The position numbers and the translations under genes are program-made. This document shows, in pieces, positions 16,592-26,600 of a stretch of DNA of 41,343 nt. Position 1 is the stretch's first letter. Every line of letters begins with the position of its first letter. The notes beneath the pieces are model-generated. The model saw nothing but the letters and a program-made list of their open reading frames with translations. It ran no database searches and was not told the DNA's origin. Origin of the DNA: an uncultured bacterium (lineage in GTDB: Bacteria; Bacteroidota; Bacteroidia; Bacteroidales; Bacteroidaceae); NCBI GenBank assembly GCA_946546825.1, contig CAMNOK010000010.1:1-41343 (forward strand). The letters run 5' to 3'.

Positions 16592-18337
16592 ATGAAAATG
16601 AACAGAATATATAGAAACGCAATGGCGGTCTTGGCTCTCGCAGTGGGAGCCATGACCACCGCCTGCTCCGACTGGGATGACCACTATGGAGTGAGTAACA
16701 CAGGCGTCGTTGGTAATGCCAACGGATATCTGTGGGAAAACATCAAGTCGAACGAGCAGTTGTCAATGTTTGCGAACCTTTTGGAGAAGGTGGGCTATGA
16801 CTCCATCCTCTCCACCTCGCAGTCATTCACGGTGTGGGCTCCTACCAACGATGTCCTTGCGGCCGACTATGACCGTCTCAACAACTTGTCAGAGTCTGAA
16901 CTTCTGCGTGAGTTCGTCAAGAACCACATTGCCCGTAACCTTTATGCTGCTACCGGTAATATCGGAACACAGAAGGTGCTGATGCTGAACAAGAAGGTGG
17001 TGACTTTTTCTGGTAGTGGAAGCTATACCATGGGCGATGCCAACGTGGTGAATGCCAACATACCTAATTATAATGGTATCATGCACACCGTGGATAAAGA
17101 GATTACCTTCAATTATAATATCTACGAGACGATTGACTCTACCAAGTATCCGCTGGACTCGCTGCATGGTTATTTCGCCAAGTACAATGTGCGTCAGTTC
17201 CTGCCTGGTAGCAGTGTTGAGGGTTCTGTTGTTGACGGACAGATCACCTATGTTGACTCTGTCTTCCTTGAGAACAACTTGCTCTTCTATGACTACAACG
17301 CGCTCATCAACCGTGAGGACAGTAGCTACACGATGATAGCTCCTACCGACAGGGCATGGCGTAGTACCTATGAGCGTATCAGCAAGTATTTCAACTATGT
17401 CAGCGGCTATCAGTTCATTGATCGTTCTGACACCCCGGTGGATACGGCAGTAACCTTTGATGCAGGTTATCTGAAGGACTCGCTCATCAAACAGTCTATC
17501 ATGAGCAGTCTGTTCTTCAATAACAATATTCGTACCAACCGCAATCTCCTGACGCTGGAGCCGGGTCAGAACTTCCCGGCTACCGACTCCCTGCAATCAA
17601 CTTTGGGTCATAAATATTATGCTTCCGATGCAACAGAGTTGTTCTCTGAAGGTATCAAGCTGGAGAGAAGTAATGGTAACTTCTGGTTGGTTGACTCTCT
17701 GCACCTCTTCCCCTGGCGCACCTATGCTCCGATTATCAAGATTGAGGCAGAAAGCGGCTATACCGTTATTCCCGAACAGTATAGAAGTTCTGCTTTCTCA
17801 GTCTATGAGACGACCAAAAACCCGAATGTTCCCGGACGTGTGTCAAACTATCGTTACCTGTCTGTCTATTCAGAGTCTCAGAGTAACCCCAGCTTCCACA
17901 TGTATCTGCCGAATGTGCTCTCTACCACTTATGTCATCTTCGGTGTATTCGTTCCTGCCAACATCACGGATACGGCTTTCCAGGGAGAGATACTGCCCAA
18001 CCGCGCTCGTATGAGAATCTACTACAACCGTGCTAACGGAACGAAAGCTCCTACTCCCAGAAACGGCTCTTACTTCACAACCAATCCGGAGAAGGTTGAC
18101 ACGGTGAATATGGGTGAGTTTGAATTCCCCATTGCATATAGAGGAACATCTTCCGGACAGTCCATGTATTATCCTTCTCTGACCATTGAGGGAAATGCTC
18201 GTAATAACAAAAATTATCATGAGGACTATGTTCTCCGCATGGACTGCGTTATCTTGGTGCCCAAGGAGATGATAGAATATCTCCAACAACATCCTGAGTA
18301 TCTGAAATATTACCCAGAATACAAGAACTTCCTCTGA
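16592..18337 (+). CDS. FAS1 lipoprotein with C-terminal beta-sandwich module (581 aa)
   Basis: Lipobox MTTAC with Cys25, then SDWDDHYG, an opening seen in other Bacteroidetes FAS1 lipoproteins. FAS1 unit 1 runs from FTVWAPTNDVL (near 80) to NGIMHTVDKEI (near 157). Unit 2 begins around YTMIAPTDRAW (near 248) and ends near FWLVDSLHLFPW (near 370). The C-terminal third (about 385-560) is beta-rich (IKIEAESG, then FHMYLPNVLSTTYVIFGVFVP) and ends VLRMDCVILVP, matching the end of the preceding gene's module (HLDFIELVP). The two proteins are therefore likely diverged duplicates. It starts 12 bp after its neighbour and is followed 19 bp later by SusC2. Role as surface glycan-binding protein is inferred. 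Confidence 0.8.
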   Translation: MKMNRIYRNAMAVLALAVGAMTTACSDWDDHYGVSNTGVVGNANGYLWENIKSNEQLSMFANLLEKVGYDSILSTSQSFTVWAPTNDVLAADYDRLNNLSESELLREFVKNHIARNLYAATGNIGTQKVLMLNKKVVTFSGSGSYTMGDANVVNANIPNYNGIMHTVDKEITFNYNIYETIDSTKYPLDSLHGYFAKYNVRQFLPGSSVEGSVVDGQITYVDSVFLENNLLFYDYNALINREDSSYTMIAPTDRAWRSTYERISKYFNYVSGYQFIDRSDTPVDTAVTFDAGYLKDSLIKQSIMSSLFFNNNIRTNRNLLTLEPGQNFPATDSLQSTLGHKYYASDATELFSEGIKLERSNGNFWLVDSLHLFPWRTYAPIIKIEAESGYTVIPEQYRSSAFSVYETTKNPNVPGRVSNYRYLSVYSESQSNPSFHMYLPNVLSTTYVIFGVFVPANITDTAFQGEILPNRARMRIYYNRANGTKAPTPRNGSYFTTNPEKVDTVNMGEFEFPIAYRGTSSGQSMYYPSLTIEGNARNNKNYHEDYVLRMDCVILVPKEMIEYLQQHPEYLKYYPEYKNFL

Positions 18338-18356
18338 TTATTAACACCTTTAATAT

Positions 18357-21300
18357 ATGATAAAGATGAAAAAACATAATATCCTTTTTATCGGCATCTT
18401 GATGTCATTAGGTGTTTCTCTGCCTGCAATGGCGCAGGATGAAGACTCCTACGATGACATGCAGGAGACCGTGGTCAAGAAGAAGACTCCGGTCAAGAAG
18501 GCTGTCAACTACACCATGATGGAAGTCAAGGGTGAGGTGGTTGATGCCGTTACCAAGCAGCCGTTGGCAGGTATTCAGGTGCAGGCCCTCAATGACAAGC
18601 GCTTTGCTGCCATGTCAAATGAGAAGGGTGAGTTCACCATCAAGGTTCCCACCTTTGTAACCGCTCTGTATGTTCACTCTGCCCAGTTCCTCAGCCAGCA
18701 TGTGGCCATCGGTAAGAATGAAGGACTGAAGATTGTCATGGTTTCCGACAAGTTCCGTAAGATGTACGGAGAGAAGAATGAGGCCATGTCGGTTCCCGAG
18801 ACCAGTGTCCATACAGGAACATCGCTGAACGTGGAGACTGAGGTTGAGAATAACCTGGGTGCTGACGTTCGTTCAGTCAACCGGTCGGCTGGCTTGGGCT
18901 ACGGTTCCGCCATGTTTATCCGTGGTCTCAACTCTTTGAATGCTAATGCACAGCCGCTCATTGTGGTCGATGGTATTATTCGCGATATGCAGCAAACTCG
19001 TCAGAGCCTGCATGACGGTGACTATAACAACCTGCTTCTTCAGATTAACCCCGACGATATCGCCTCTGTGAAGGTCTTGAAGAACGGAACAGCCCTCTAT
19101 GGTGCCAAGGGTGGTAATGGTGTCTTGCTGATCACCACCAAGCGTGGCCGCAGCATGGCTCCGCGCATCGAGGCAAACCTCGGCGTAGGTATCGTCAAGA
19201 CTCCTAAGATGCCTGAGATGATGAACTCTGAGCAGTATCGTCTCTATGCTTCTGAGATGTTGGGAACCTATCCCAATATCGAAAGTCTCTCCGAGATGAA
19301 GTTCCACTTCCTTGACCCCGAGAACAAGCCCATCTACTACAACCGCTACTTCCGTCAGAACACAGACTGGAAGAAACAGGTCTTCGATGATGCCATGGTA
19401 CAGAACTACAGCATCAACGTGCAAGGTGGTGACGAGGTCGGTATGTATAACCTCTCTATCGGCTACACCGAGGGTGAGAGCACGATTAAGAAGAATGGTC
19501 TGACCCGTCTGAACGTACGCTTCAATACCGATATCTCTATTATCGAAAAGTTGAAGACTCGTTTCGACATGGCCTACTCACGAATCGACCGCGACGTCTT
19601 CGATGACGGTGCTCCTGAAGACCTCACAGCCGGCCCGATAGCTTCTCCCTCTTTCCTGAGCTTGGTGAAGTCTCCGTTCTTGAACCCGAACACTTATTAT
19701 GATCTGACAGGTGTGCTGTCTGGAACCTTGGCCGATGCTGACGACTATCTCGCCATGTCTCCCTTCAAGTTCAGTCTTGGTAACCCGGCTGCTCTGTTGT
19801 CTGCTGGTGACGCCGTTAACAAGAACCGTGTGGAGAGCACAGAGTTTTATGCTGTCATCGCTCCGAAGTATCAGTTCAACGACTACCTCTCTCTGAGCGA
19901 GACCTTCAACTACACATTGAACCGCGTGTCACAGCGCTACTATCGCCCACTGACCGGTATGCCGACTTTCCTGATTGAAGGTATCGGCCCGGTTCAAAAC
20001 CAGGCTATCTCCATGTTCTCCAAGGAGACCAGCATTGAGAGTGACACTCGCTTGCAGTTCACCAAGCAGCTTGGTGCCCACTTCCTGGATGTCTTCGGAG
20101 GTGTTCGCTACAGCAGCTTCTCTTATGACAACAGCCAGCCCTCCGGTATGCAGGACAAGGGTGGTAACGACAAGCAGCCTAACCTCAGCACCAGCTGGCG
20201 TTATAAGTTTGTCGATGGTGTCAACGACAAGTGGAAGACCTACACATGGTATGCCAATGCCGACTACAACTATCGCAGCCGCTACTACCTGACCGCCACC
20301 TTGGCAGCAGAAGCCAGCAGCCGCTTCGGTAAGAACTGCGACGGCATCAAGTTGGCTGGTGTGAAGTGGGGTATCTTCCCCGGCGTTCAGGCCGCATGGG
20401 TTGTCACCAACGAGTCTTGGTTCCCGCAGAACCGTGGCATCAACTACTTGAAACTCCGTGCGGGATATGATATCAGTGGTAACGATGACATCAGCAACTA
20501 TGCTGCCCGTACATCGTTCAGCTCCATGAAATACTTGAACGATATTGTTGCTGCTCAGTTGAACAATATCGGTAACGATAAGATTCAGTGGGAGCAGACC
20601 AACAAGTTCAATGTTGGTCTGACGGCCAATTTCGTTGACAATCGCATCGGTGTTGACTTCGACTACTATATCCACCGCACCAACGACCTGCTCACCCTGA
20701 AGACCTTCGACAACCCCGTTGCTGGTATCAACAACTACTGGAGCAATGGAGGTTCTCTGGAGAACACGGGCTTCGAGTTGACCTTTACTGGAAAACCCAT
20801 CGTCAGTAAGAACTTCAACCTTGAGTTGGGAGCCAGCATGGGTCATTATAAGAATGAAGTGAAAAGTCTGCCTAACACCACACGTCAGTGGGTGGATGGT
20901 CAGCAGAGCGCTATCGGCGAACTGGCTTCCATCTATGGAAAAGAGAACATCGCCACCTTCATTGGAAGTCCTGTCGGCATGTTCTACGGCTATCGCACCA
21001 ATGGTGTGTTTGCCAACGATGCTCAGGCTTCTACCGCCTACACCGACCCTGTCACGGGCCAGCAGACCTATCTGAAGATGATTGACGAGACCGGTCATGA
21101 TCAGAACTTCGTTGCTGGTGACATGCACTTCGTTGACCTGAACAACGATGGCATCATCGACACCAAGGACCGCACCATCATCGGCGACCCCAATCCCGAC
21201 ATCTATGGTAACATCTTCGCCAATGTGATGTGGAAGAACTTCACACTCTATGTTGGCCTGAACTACTCTCTCGGCAACGATGTATATAACTACCAGCGCT

Positions 21301-21683
21301 ATCTGCTGGAGTCTGGCTCAGATTTCTACAACCAGACCACAGCCATGAACAACCGCTGGCGCTTTGAAAATCAATATACCACCATGCCTCGACTTGCCTA
21401 TGGCGACCCGATGGGCAACAGTCGTTTCAGCGACCGTTGGATTGAGGATGGCAGCTACCTGCGCCTGAAGACCCTGCGTCTGACCTACAAGGTGCCTGTT
21501 CACTGGACATGGCTCCAGGGACTCGCCATCTGGGGTGAGGCCAACAACCTCCTGACACTGACTCACTATGTCGGCAGCGACCCCGAGTTCTCTGCTTCTA
21601 ACAGTGTTCGCTATCAGGGCATCGATGCTGGCTATCTGCCTCTGAGTCGTTCGTTTACTCTTGGTGTGAAGATTAATCTCTAA
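18357..21683 (+). CDS. SusC-family TonB-dependent transporter, copy 2 (1108 aa)
   Basis: Signal peptide (cleavage after AMA, residue 26) and then an unusual N-terminal extension: an acidic stretch DEDSYDDM followed by QETVVKKKTPVKKA before the carboxypeptidase-regulatory-like domain (about 53-130: KGEVVDAVTKQPLAGIQVQA). ETVVKKK looks like a TonB box placed ahead of that domain, not behind it as in copy 1. The plug has FIRGLNSLNANAQPLIVVDG and DIASVKVLKNGTALYGAKGGNGV. The barrel ends in LGVKINL. An alternative start is the ATG at 18366 (MKKHN). Copies 1 and 2 are clearly different subtypes, so they probably take up different oligosaccharides or work with different lids. SusD2 follows 5 bp later. 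Confidence 0.96.
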   Translation: MIKMKKHNILFIGILMSLGVSLPAMAQDEDSYDDMQETVVKKKTPVKKAVNYTMMEVKGEVVDAVTKQPLAGIQVQALNDKRFAAMSNEKGEFTIKVPTFVTALYVHSAQFLSQHVAIGKNEGLKIVMVSDKFRKMYGEKNEAMSVPETSVHTGTSLNVETEVENNLGADVRSVNRSAGLGYGSAMFIRGLNSLNANAQPLIVVDGIIRDMQQTRQSLHDGDYNNLLLQINPDDIASVKVLKNGTALYGAKGGNGVLLITTKRGRSMAPRIEANLGVGIVKTPKMPEMMNSEQYRLYASEMLGTYPNIESLSEMKFHFLDPENKPIYYNRYFRQNTDWKKQVFDDAMVQNYSINVQGGDEVGMYNLSIGYTEGESTIKKNGLTRLNVRFNTDISIIEKLKTRFDMAYSRIDRDVFDDGAPEDLTAGPIASPSFLSLVKSPFLNPNTYYDLTGVLSGTLADADDYLAMSPFKFSLGNPAALLSAGDAVNKNRVESTEFYAVIAPKYQFNDYLSLSETFNYTLNRVSQRYYRPLTGMPTFLIEGIGPVQNQAISMFSKETSIESDTRLQFTKQLGAHFLDVFGGVRYSSFSYDNSQPSGMQDKGGNDKQPNLSTSWRYKFVDGVNDKWKTYTWYANADYNYRSRYYLTATLAAEASSRFGKNCDGIKLAGVKWGIFPGVQAAWVVTNESWFPQNRGINYLKLRAGYDISGNDDISNYAARTSFSSMKYLNDIVAAQLNNIGNDKIQWEQTNKFNVGLTANFVDNRIGVDFDYYIHRTNDLLTLKTFDNPVAGINNYWSNGGSLENTGFELTFTGKPIVSKNFNLELGASMGHYKNEVKSLPNTTRQWVDGQQSAIGELASIYGKENIATFIGSPVGMFYGYRTNGVFANDAQASTAYTDPVTGQQTYLKMIDETGHDQNFVAGDMHFVDLNNDGIIDTKDRTIIGDPNPDIYGNIFANVMWKNFTLYVGLNYSLGNDVYNYQRYLLESGSDFYNQTTAMNNRWRFENQYTTMPRLAYGDPMGNSRFSDRWIEDGSYLRLKTLRLTYKVPVHWTWLQGLAIWGEANNLLTLTHYVGSDPEFSASNSVRYQGIDAGYLPLSRSFTLGVKINL

Positions 21684-21688
21684 AGAAT

Positions 21689-23551
21689 TTGACAAAGATG
21701 AAAAAGAATATTATTTTTATCGCAGTACTCTTTGGAATGCTTGCAGGAACATTTGTTTCCTGCGAGGATTCCTTGGAAACCGGATCTGACCGTCAGCTCT
21801 TTGATCCTTCGCTGACCCTGAAGACAGACTCTATCTACTACACACTTGGTATTCTCAGGGGTGTTCAGGATGCCATCGACCAGTATGTCATCTACAATGA
21901 GATTCGTGGAGACCTGGCAGTTCCCAACGAGGCCAATGCAACGACCGACCTGAAGAATATGTCGAGTTTCTCTGACGAGGCCACGCGCTATGATTCAGCG
22001 TATGTCTATTATCGTGTCATCAACAACTGTAACTACTACATTGCCCATCGCGACACTACGCTGCGCACGGGTTCTATTGCAGTAGCCCTGCCTGAATACG
22101 CACAGGCTTATGCTATCCGTGCGTGGGCATACCTGCAGTTGGTGAAGATCTATGGAGAGGTACCGTTCTATACAGAACCCATCACCACCATCTCCCAGGC
22201 TGAACTTATCGGCAACGGACCCAAGCTCAACATGCAGCAGATCTGCGACCAGTTGGCTCCCGACCTGGAGAAGTACAAAGAGTATGGCGTTCCCAACTAT
22301 GGTACCATCAATGTCGGTTCCACCAACATGGGACAGGGTAAATCTGTTGAATCTTCCATGATCATGTTCCCCGCAGCACTGGTGCTCGGCGACTGGTATC
22401 TGGAGACCAACCAATATGAGAAGGCTGCCAAGGCTTACTTCAGCTATCTGAAGAAGCAGCGTGTCCCCATGAGAAGCTACTATGCTTCAGTGTTCAGATC
22501 TGACCATCTTGATGAGATACCTAACGACTTTGCTATTTATCAGTCGGGTACGCCATGGTCAAGCATCTTCTCCATGTCGCCCAGTGATGTTATCACCTAT
22601 GTACCTCTGTCAGTCAACAAGCTGAGAGGTGCCGTCACCAACCTTCCCAAGCTCTTCGGCTATGACTTCTATATCACGCCGTCGGCTCCTATCGACTCTC
22701 TGAACCCCAACCTCCAGCGTACGGAGTCTCCCTATCTTGACACCCGTCAGATTGACCCGTCAAGCACTTACATGGAGTTGTGCAACAGCCAACCCTACTA
22801 CTACTATTCGTATGGTGAGGCCAGCCGTGGTGTGAACGAGACCAATGTCTTCGGTGACCTGCGTCGTTACTCCACATTGCGCGATGAAGAGTCACAAGAC
22901 ACCAAGGAGAGTTACTATGTGATGACGAAGTTCAATACGGCCAACGTGCCTGTCTATCGTGCCACCACTGTCTATCTGCGCATGGCAGAGGCTCTCAACC
23001 GCGCCGGCTATCCTGATGCAGCCTTCGCTATTCTGAAGAGCGGTATCAACCCCTCACTGGCCGACACTATCTACATGAAGCCCGAAACACGCGAGTACTT
23101 GAAGACCACCATTCCGTTCCTGGCACAGGAGAACCGTGAAATCTTTGTCAATAACTACGGCATCCACTCTCGTGGTAGCGGCATCACCCGTGGCGGTCAG
23201 ACTCCTTACCAGCTCGACACCATCGTGAAGATGAAAATGATACAACTCGACGAGTTTATCAACAACGGAGGCACTGGTGTCTATGCTCCTACAGGAACCA
23301 TCGCCGACACCATCAATGCTGTGGAAGACATCCTCTGCGACGAGTATGCACTGGAAATGGCCTTCGAGGGCAACCGCTTCGGCGACCTCTGCCGCTTGGC
23401 TCGCCACAAAAATGATGTTGACATCTTTGGCAACAATCTCTATGGTCCTAACTTCGGAGGTTTATGGCTGAGTAAGAAACTCGCCTTTAAGAACCCCTTG
23501 AAGGACCTAACGCAAGAGGCTAACTGGTACATTCCGTTCCGCCGCGACTAA
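21689..23551 (+). CDS. SusD/RagB-family lipoprotein, copy 2 (620 aa)
   Basis: Lipobox FVSC with Cys25 followed by EDSLET. Helical SusD fold: TLGILRGVQDAIDQYVIYNEIRGDL, AYAIRAWAYLQLVKIYGEVPFYT (the usual R-x-WAY-x-x-L-x-x-x-YG-x-VP motif), ATTVYLRMAEALNRAGYP, and DEYALEMAFEGNRFGDLCRLARHK near the C-terminus, the RagB hallmark. It is the lid partner of SusC2, 5 bp upstream. It is followed by a terminator-like hairpin, so it probably ends the long operon. An ATG at 21698 (MKKNIIF) is an alternative start giving a conventional signal peptide. Sequence features differ strongly from SusD1. Confidence 0.95.
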   Translation: MTKMKKNIIFIAVLFGMLAGTFVSCEDSLETGSDRQLFDPSLTLKTDSIYYTLGILRGVQDAIDQYVIYNEIRGDLAVPNEANATTDLKNMSSFSDEATRYDSAYVYYRVINNCNYYIAHRDTTLRTGSIAVALPEYAQAYAIRAWAYLQLVKIYGEVPFYTEPITTISQAELIGNGPKLNMQQICDQLAPDLEKYKEYGVPNYGTINVGSTNMGQGKSVESSMIMFPAALVLGDWYLETNQYEKAAKAYFSYLKKQRVPMRSYYASVFRSDHLDEIPNDFAIYQSGTPWSSIFSMSPSDVITYVPLSVNKLRGAVTNLPKLFGYDFYITPSAPIDSLNPNLQRTESPYLDTRQIDPSSTYMELCNSQPYYYYSYGEASRGVNETNVFGDLRRYSTLRDEESQDTKESYYVMTKFNTANVPVYRATTVYLRMAEALNRAGYPDAAFAILKSGINPSLADTIYMKPETREYLKTTIPFLAQENREIFVNNYGIHSRGSGITRGGQTPYQLDTIVKMKMIQLDEFINNGGTGVYAPTGTIADTINAVEDILCDEYALEMAFEGNRFGDLCRLARHKNDVDIFGNNLYGPNFGGLWLSKKLAFKNPLKDLTQEANWYIPFRRD

Positions 23552-23578
23552 TCGGGGGATGGGAACCAAACAGATAGG

Positions 23579-23615
23579 ATGCAGGGACGGGGGTTTCCTC
23601 GGCCCTGCATTTTTT
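23579..23615 (+). terminator. Terminator-like hairpin between SusD2 and the GH43 gene
   Basis: ATGCAGGG pairs with CCCTGCAT around a 16-nt loop that is itself G/C-rich, immediately followed by a T-run. It lies 27 bp after the SusD2 stop and 48 bp before the GH43 start. I see no TAnnTTTG box between hairpin and start, so partial read-through (attenuation) is more likely than complete termination. Confidence 0.7.
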
Positions 23616-23663
23616 GATAAAGAAAAAGACAGCATAAACATAAAACAAGTAATATTCAGAGAT

Positions 23664-26600
23664 ATGAGGAAATCATTGCTTTTCGTCATCAGTTTCTTGT
23701 CTTTTGGGCTTCACGTCCTTGCCGACAATGAGGTGATTCGTTTTTCCTTTGCCAGCACAAGTGATGAGAGTGGCACCTACACCGGAACCCTCCATTCGGG
23801 TGCAAAGTTGGCTCAGTATGGAGATACCCATGTACTGGACTTGGGAGGCGACAACGGTTACTTCCAGTTCGACCAGCTCTTGGGCAACTATGTCCATGCC
23901 TTCAATGGCCAATACAGCATATCGGTGAATGTCTTCATTCCTGCTGATGCCGATCTGTCTGCCGATGGCAACTTCGTATGGTGCTTCGCCAATTCCGAAA
24001 CTACGGGCTACATGTTCCTCAGTGCCAAGGACAACCGTTTCGCCATCTCTCCCAGCAACTATCAGGAAGAGAAGTCTGTCAAGAGCTCTGAGGTGCTGAA
24101 GAAAGGCCGTTGGAACCATTTCCTCTATGTTCAATATTCCACATCAAGAGGCTATCTTTATATCAATGGTGTGGCTACCAATGCCACCCAGCGTATCATG
24201 CCCTCGACGCTCAATGACTTCATCAGCTGTTACCTTGGTCGCAGTTGTTTCGAGCGCGATGCCTACCTGAAGAATGTGCTGATGTCCGACTTCTGCATCT
24301 TCAACTACCGCAACACGCAGGTCAGCGACCTCATGACCACGACCACTCGCCTTAATGAGATTGCCGACTCGCTGGCCCTGCGTCGTACACTTGAAAACTT
24401 CACCCCCGGCAACCTGATCAATCTGAAAGACGATGTTGTCCTTCCTACACGCGAAGGTTCCATCTCCATCACCTGGGAGACCAGTGACCCTGGCGTCATC
24501 ACTGCTACAGGCCACGTTACACGTCCGGCCAGTGGTCAGCCCATCGCCACTGCCGTGCTCACCGCTCATCTGAAGACCTACTACAAGATGAAGGAAGTGC
24601 TCTACGACAAGCAGTTCCAGGTCTCCGTCTTGCCCGATGTCAGCGATGCCGAGGCTGTGGCCTACGATGCCGACCACCTGCCTTTGACGGCCCATCTCAA
24701 CAATGTCTATACAGACGTGGCGCTGCCCACCGTCGGTACAGAAGGTTCAGCTATCTTCTGGGAATCCAGTGACCATGAGTACATGACCGATGACGGCCGC
24801 GTGCTCAAGCAGCCTGAAGGCAGCAAACACCATCTTACCCTCACGGCTACCATCCTCAAAGGACAGGCTAAGGAGGTGCGCTCGTTCGATGTCTTTATCC
24901 ACGAACGCGAGAACTACGAGAACTACCTGTTCGTCTATTTCCCCTCCAACAGCAACGAGAATCTATACTATGCCATCTCCACCGATGGCTACAACTATAC
25001 GCCGCTCAACAACGGCAACGCCTTCCTCAAGGCCGACACCACCACTGTCATGGGTGGTCTGCGTGACCCCCATATCCTACGTGGTGAGGATGGCTGGTTC
25101 TACATGGCTGTCACCGATATGAAGTGTTCCCTCGGTTGGGACAGCAATCGCGGTCTTGTGCTCATGAAGTCCAGGGACCTCATCCATTGGAGTCATTCCA
25201 CCGTACATTTCCCCACCCGCTTCTACGGCACCCCCTTCGCTCAGGTTGACCGAGTGTGGGCACCCGAGACCATCTACGACCCCATCGCCGGTAAGTATAT
25301 GGTTTATTTCTCCATCCGTACCACCGACGGAACCGCAGTTTATGATAAGGACTACTACTGCTATGCCAATGATGACTTCACCAACTTGGAGACTGTTCCC
25401 GAATATTTCTACGACCGAGGCGACGCCACCATCGATATGGATATCGTCTATAACGAGAGTGATGGCCTCTATCATGGCTTCTTTAAGACCGAAGGCCAGG
25501 GCGGCATCTGTAAGGTGACAGCCACACGCCTCACTCCGGAGCCGGGGCAGCCTGCCGGCTCTCAATGGTCAGCTCCCAGCGGCACGCTTCAGCAGACTAC
25601 AGAGAATGTAGAAGGAGCCGGTGTCTTCAAACTCATCAACCAAGACAACTGGATATTGATGTACGACTGCTACAGCAACGGCCACTATCAGTTCTGCTCC
25701 AGCCCCGACCTCTCGCAGTTCACTTTTGTTCAGAATACTGCCACCACCGGAGCCTTCACACCGCGTCATGGCACCGTCATCCCCATCACGGCCGAAGAGA
25801 CGGCAGCCTTGCTCGAGGCCTTCCCTATGAGTGCGTCGCGTACGGCACAGTTCAAGGGCACCCGCAGCGAGCGTGTCAAGCAAACAGGCATCGTGACGAC
25901 GGCCTCCACCATCTTCCTGCCCGTTGAGCGAGGCACCGACCTCACTGCCTTCGACCCGCAGTTCTATGGTAGCATTGGCTGTGTGGTAACCCCGGTTGGT
26001 GTACAGGACTTCAGCAAGGGGGCCGTCACCTATACTTTCACCAATGGCACCGCTCAGACTTCCTATGAGGTAAGCGTCGTGGAAGAAGGAAACCCAGTGC
26101 TTCCCGACTTCCATGCCGACCCCGAGGTGTTGTTCTCCCAGAAAACCGGTCGCTTCTATGTCTATCCCACCACCGATGGCTATGAAGGCTGGGGAGGCTA
26201 CAGTTTCGATGTCTTCTCCAGTGCCGACCTGGTGAACTTCACCAACGAAGGCACAATCCTTAACCTGCAGACTGGCAAGGACGTGGCCTGGTCGTCAGGC
26301 AACGCCTGGGCTCCCTGCATCGAGGAGAAATGGATGAATGGCAAGTGGCGTTACTACTTCTTCTTCAGTGGTCAGAATCGCACGCTGAACAAGAAGACAC
26401 TCGGCGTTGCCGTTGCCGACAACCCTACAGGCCCCTTTACGGCTCACCCCACACCGCTCTTCACCGAGTCGCAGGCCGGACAGATGATAGACTCCGATGT
26501 CTTCACCGACCCTGTCTCCGGACAGACTTATTATTATTATGGCAACGGTCGTTTGTGCTACCGCTTGATGGGCGATGACATGACCAGTGTCGTAGGAGCC

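Noticed and set aside
15665..16684. 339-codon minus-strand open frame over the second FAS1 gene
   Set aside because: Its translation has no signal, fold or motif, and it covers the FAS1 gene and the start of its neighbour.
19929..21128. 399-codon minus-strand open frame inside SusC2
   Set aside because: Antisense shadow of the SusC2 barrel; no ribosome site and no recognisable domain.
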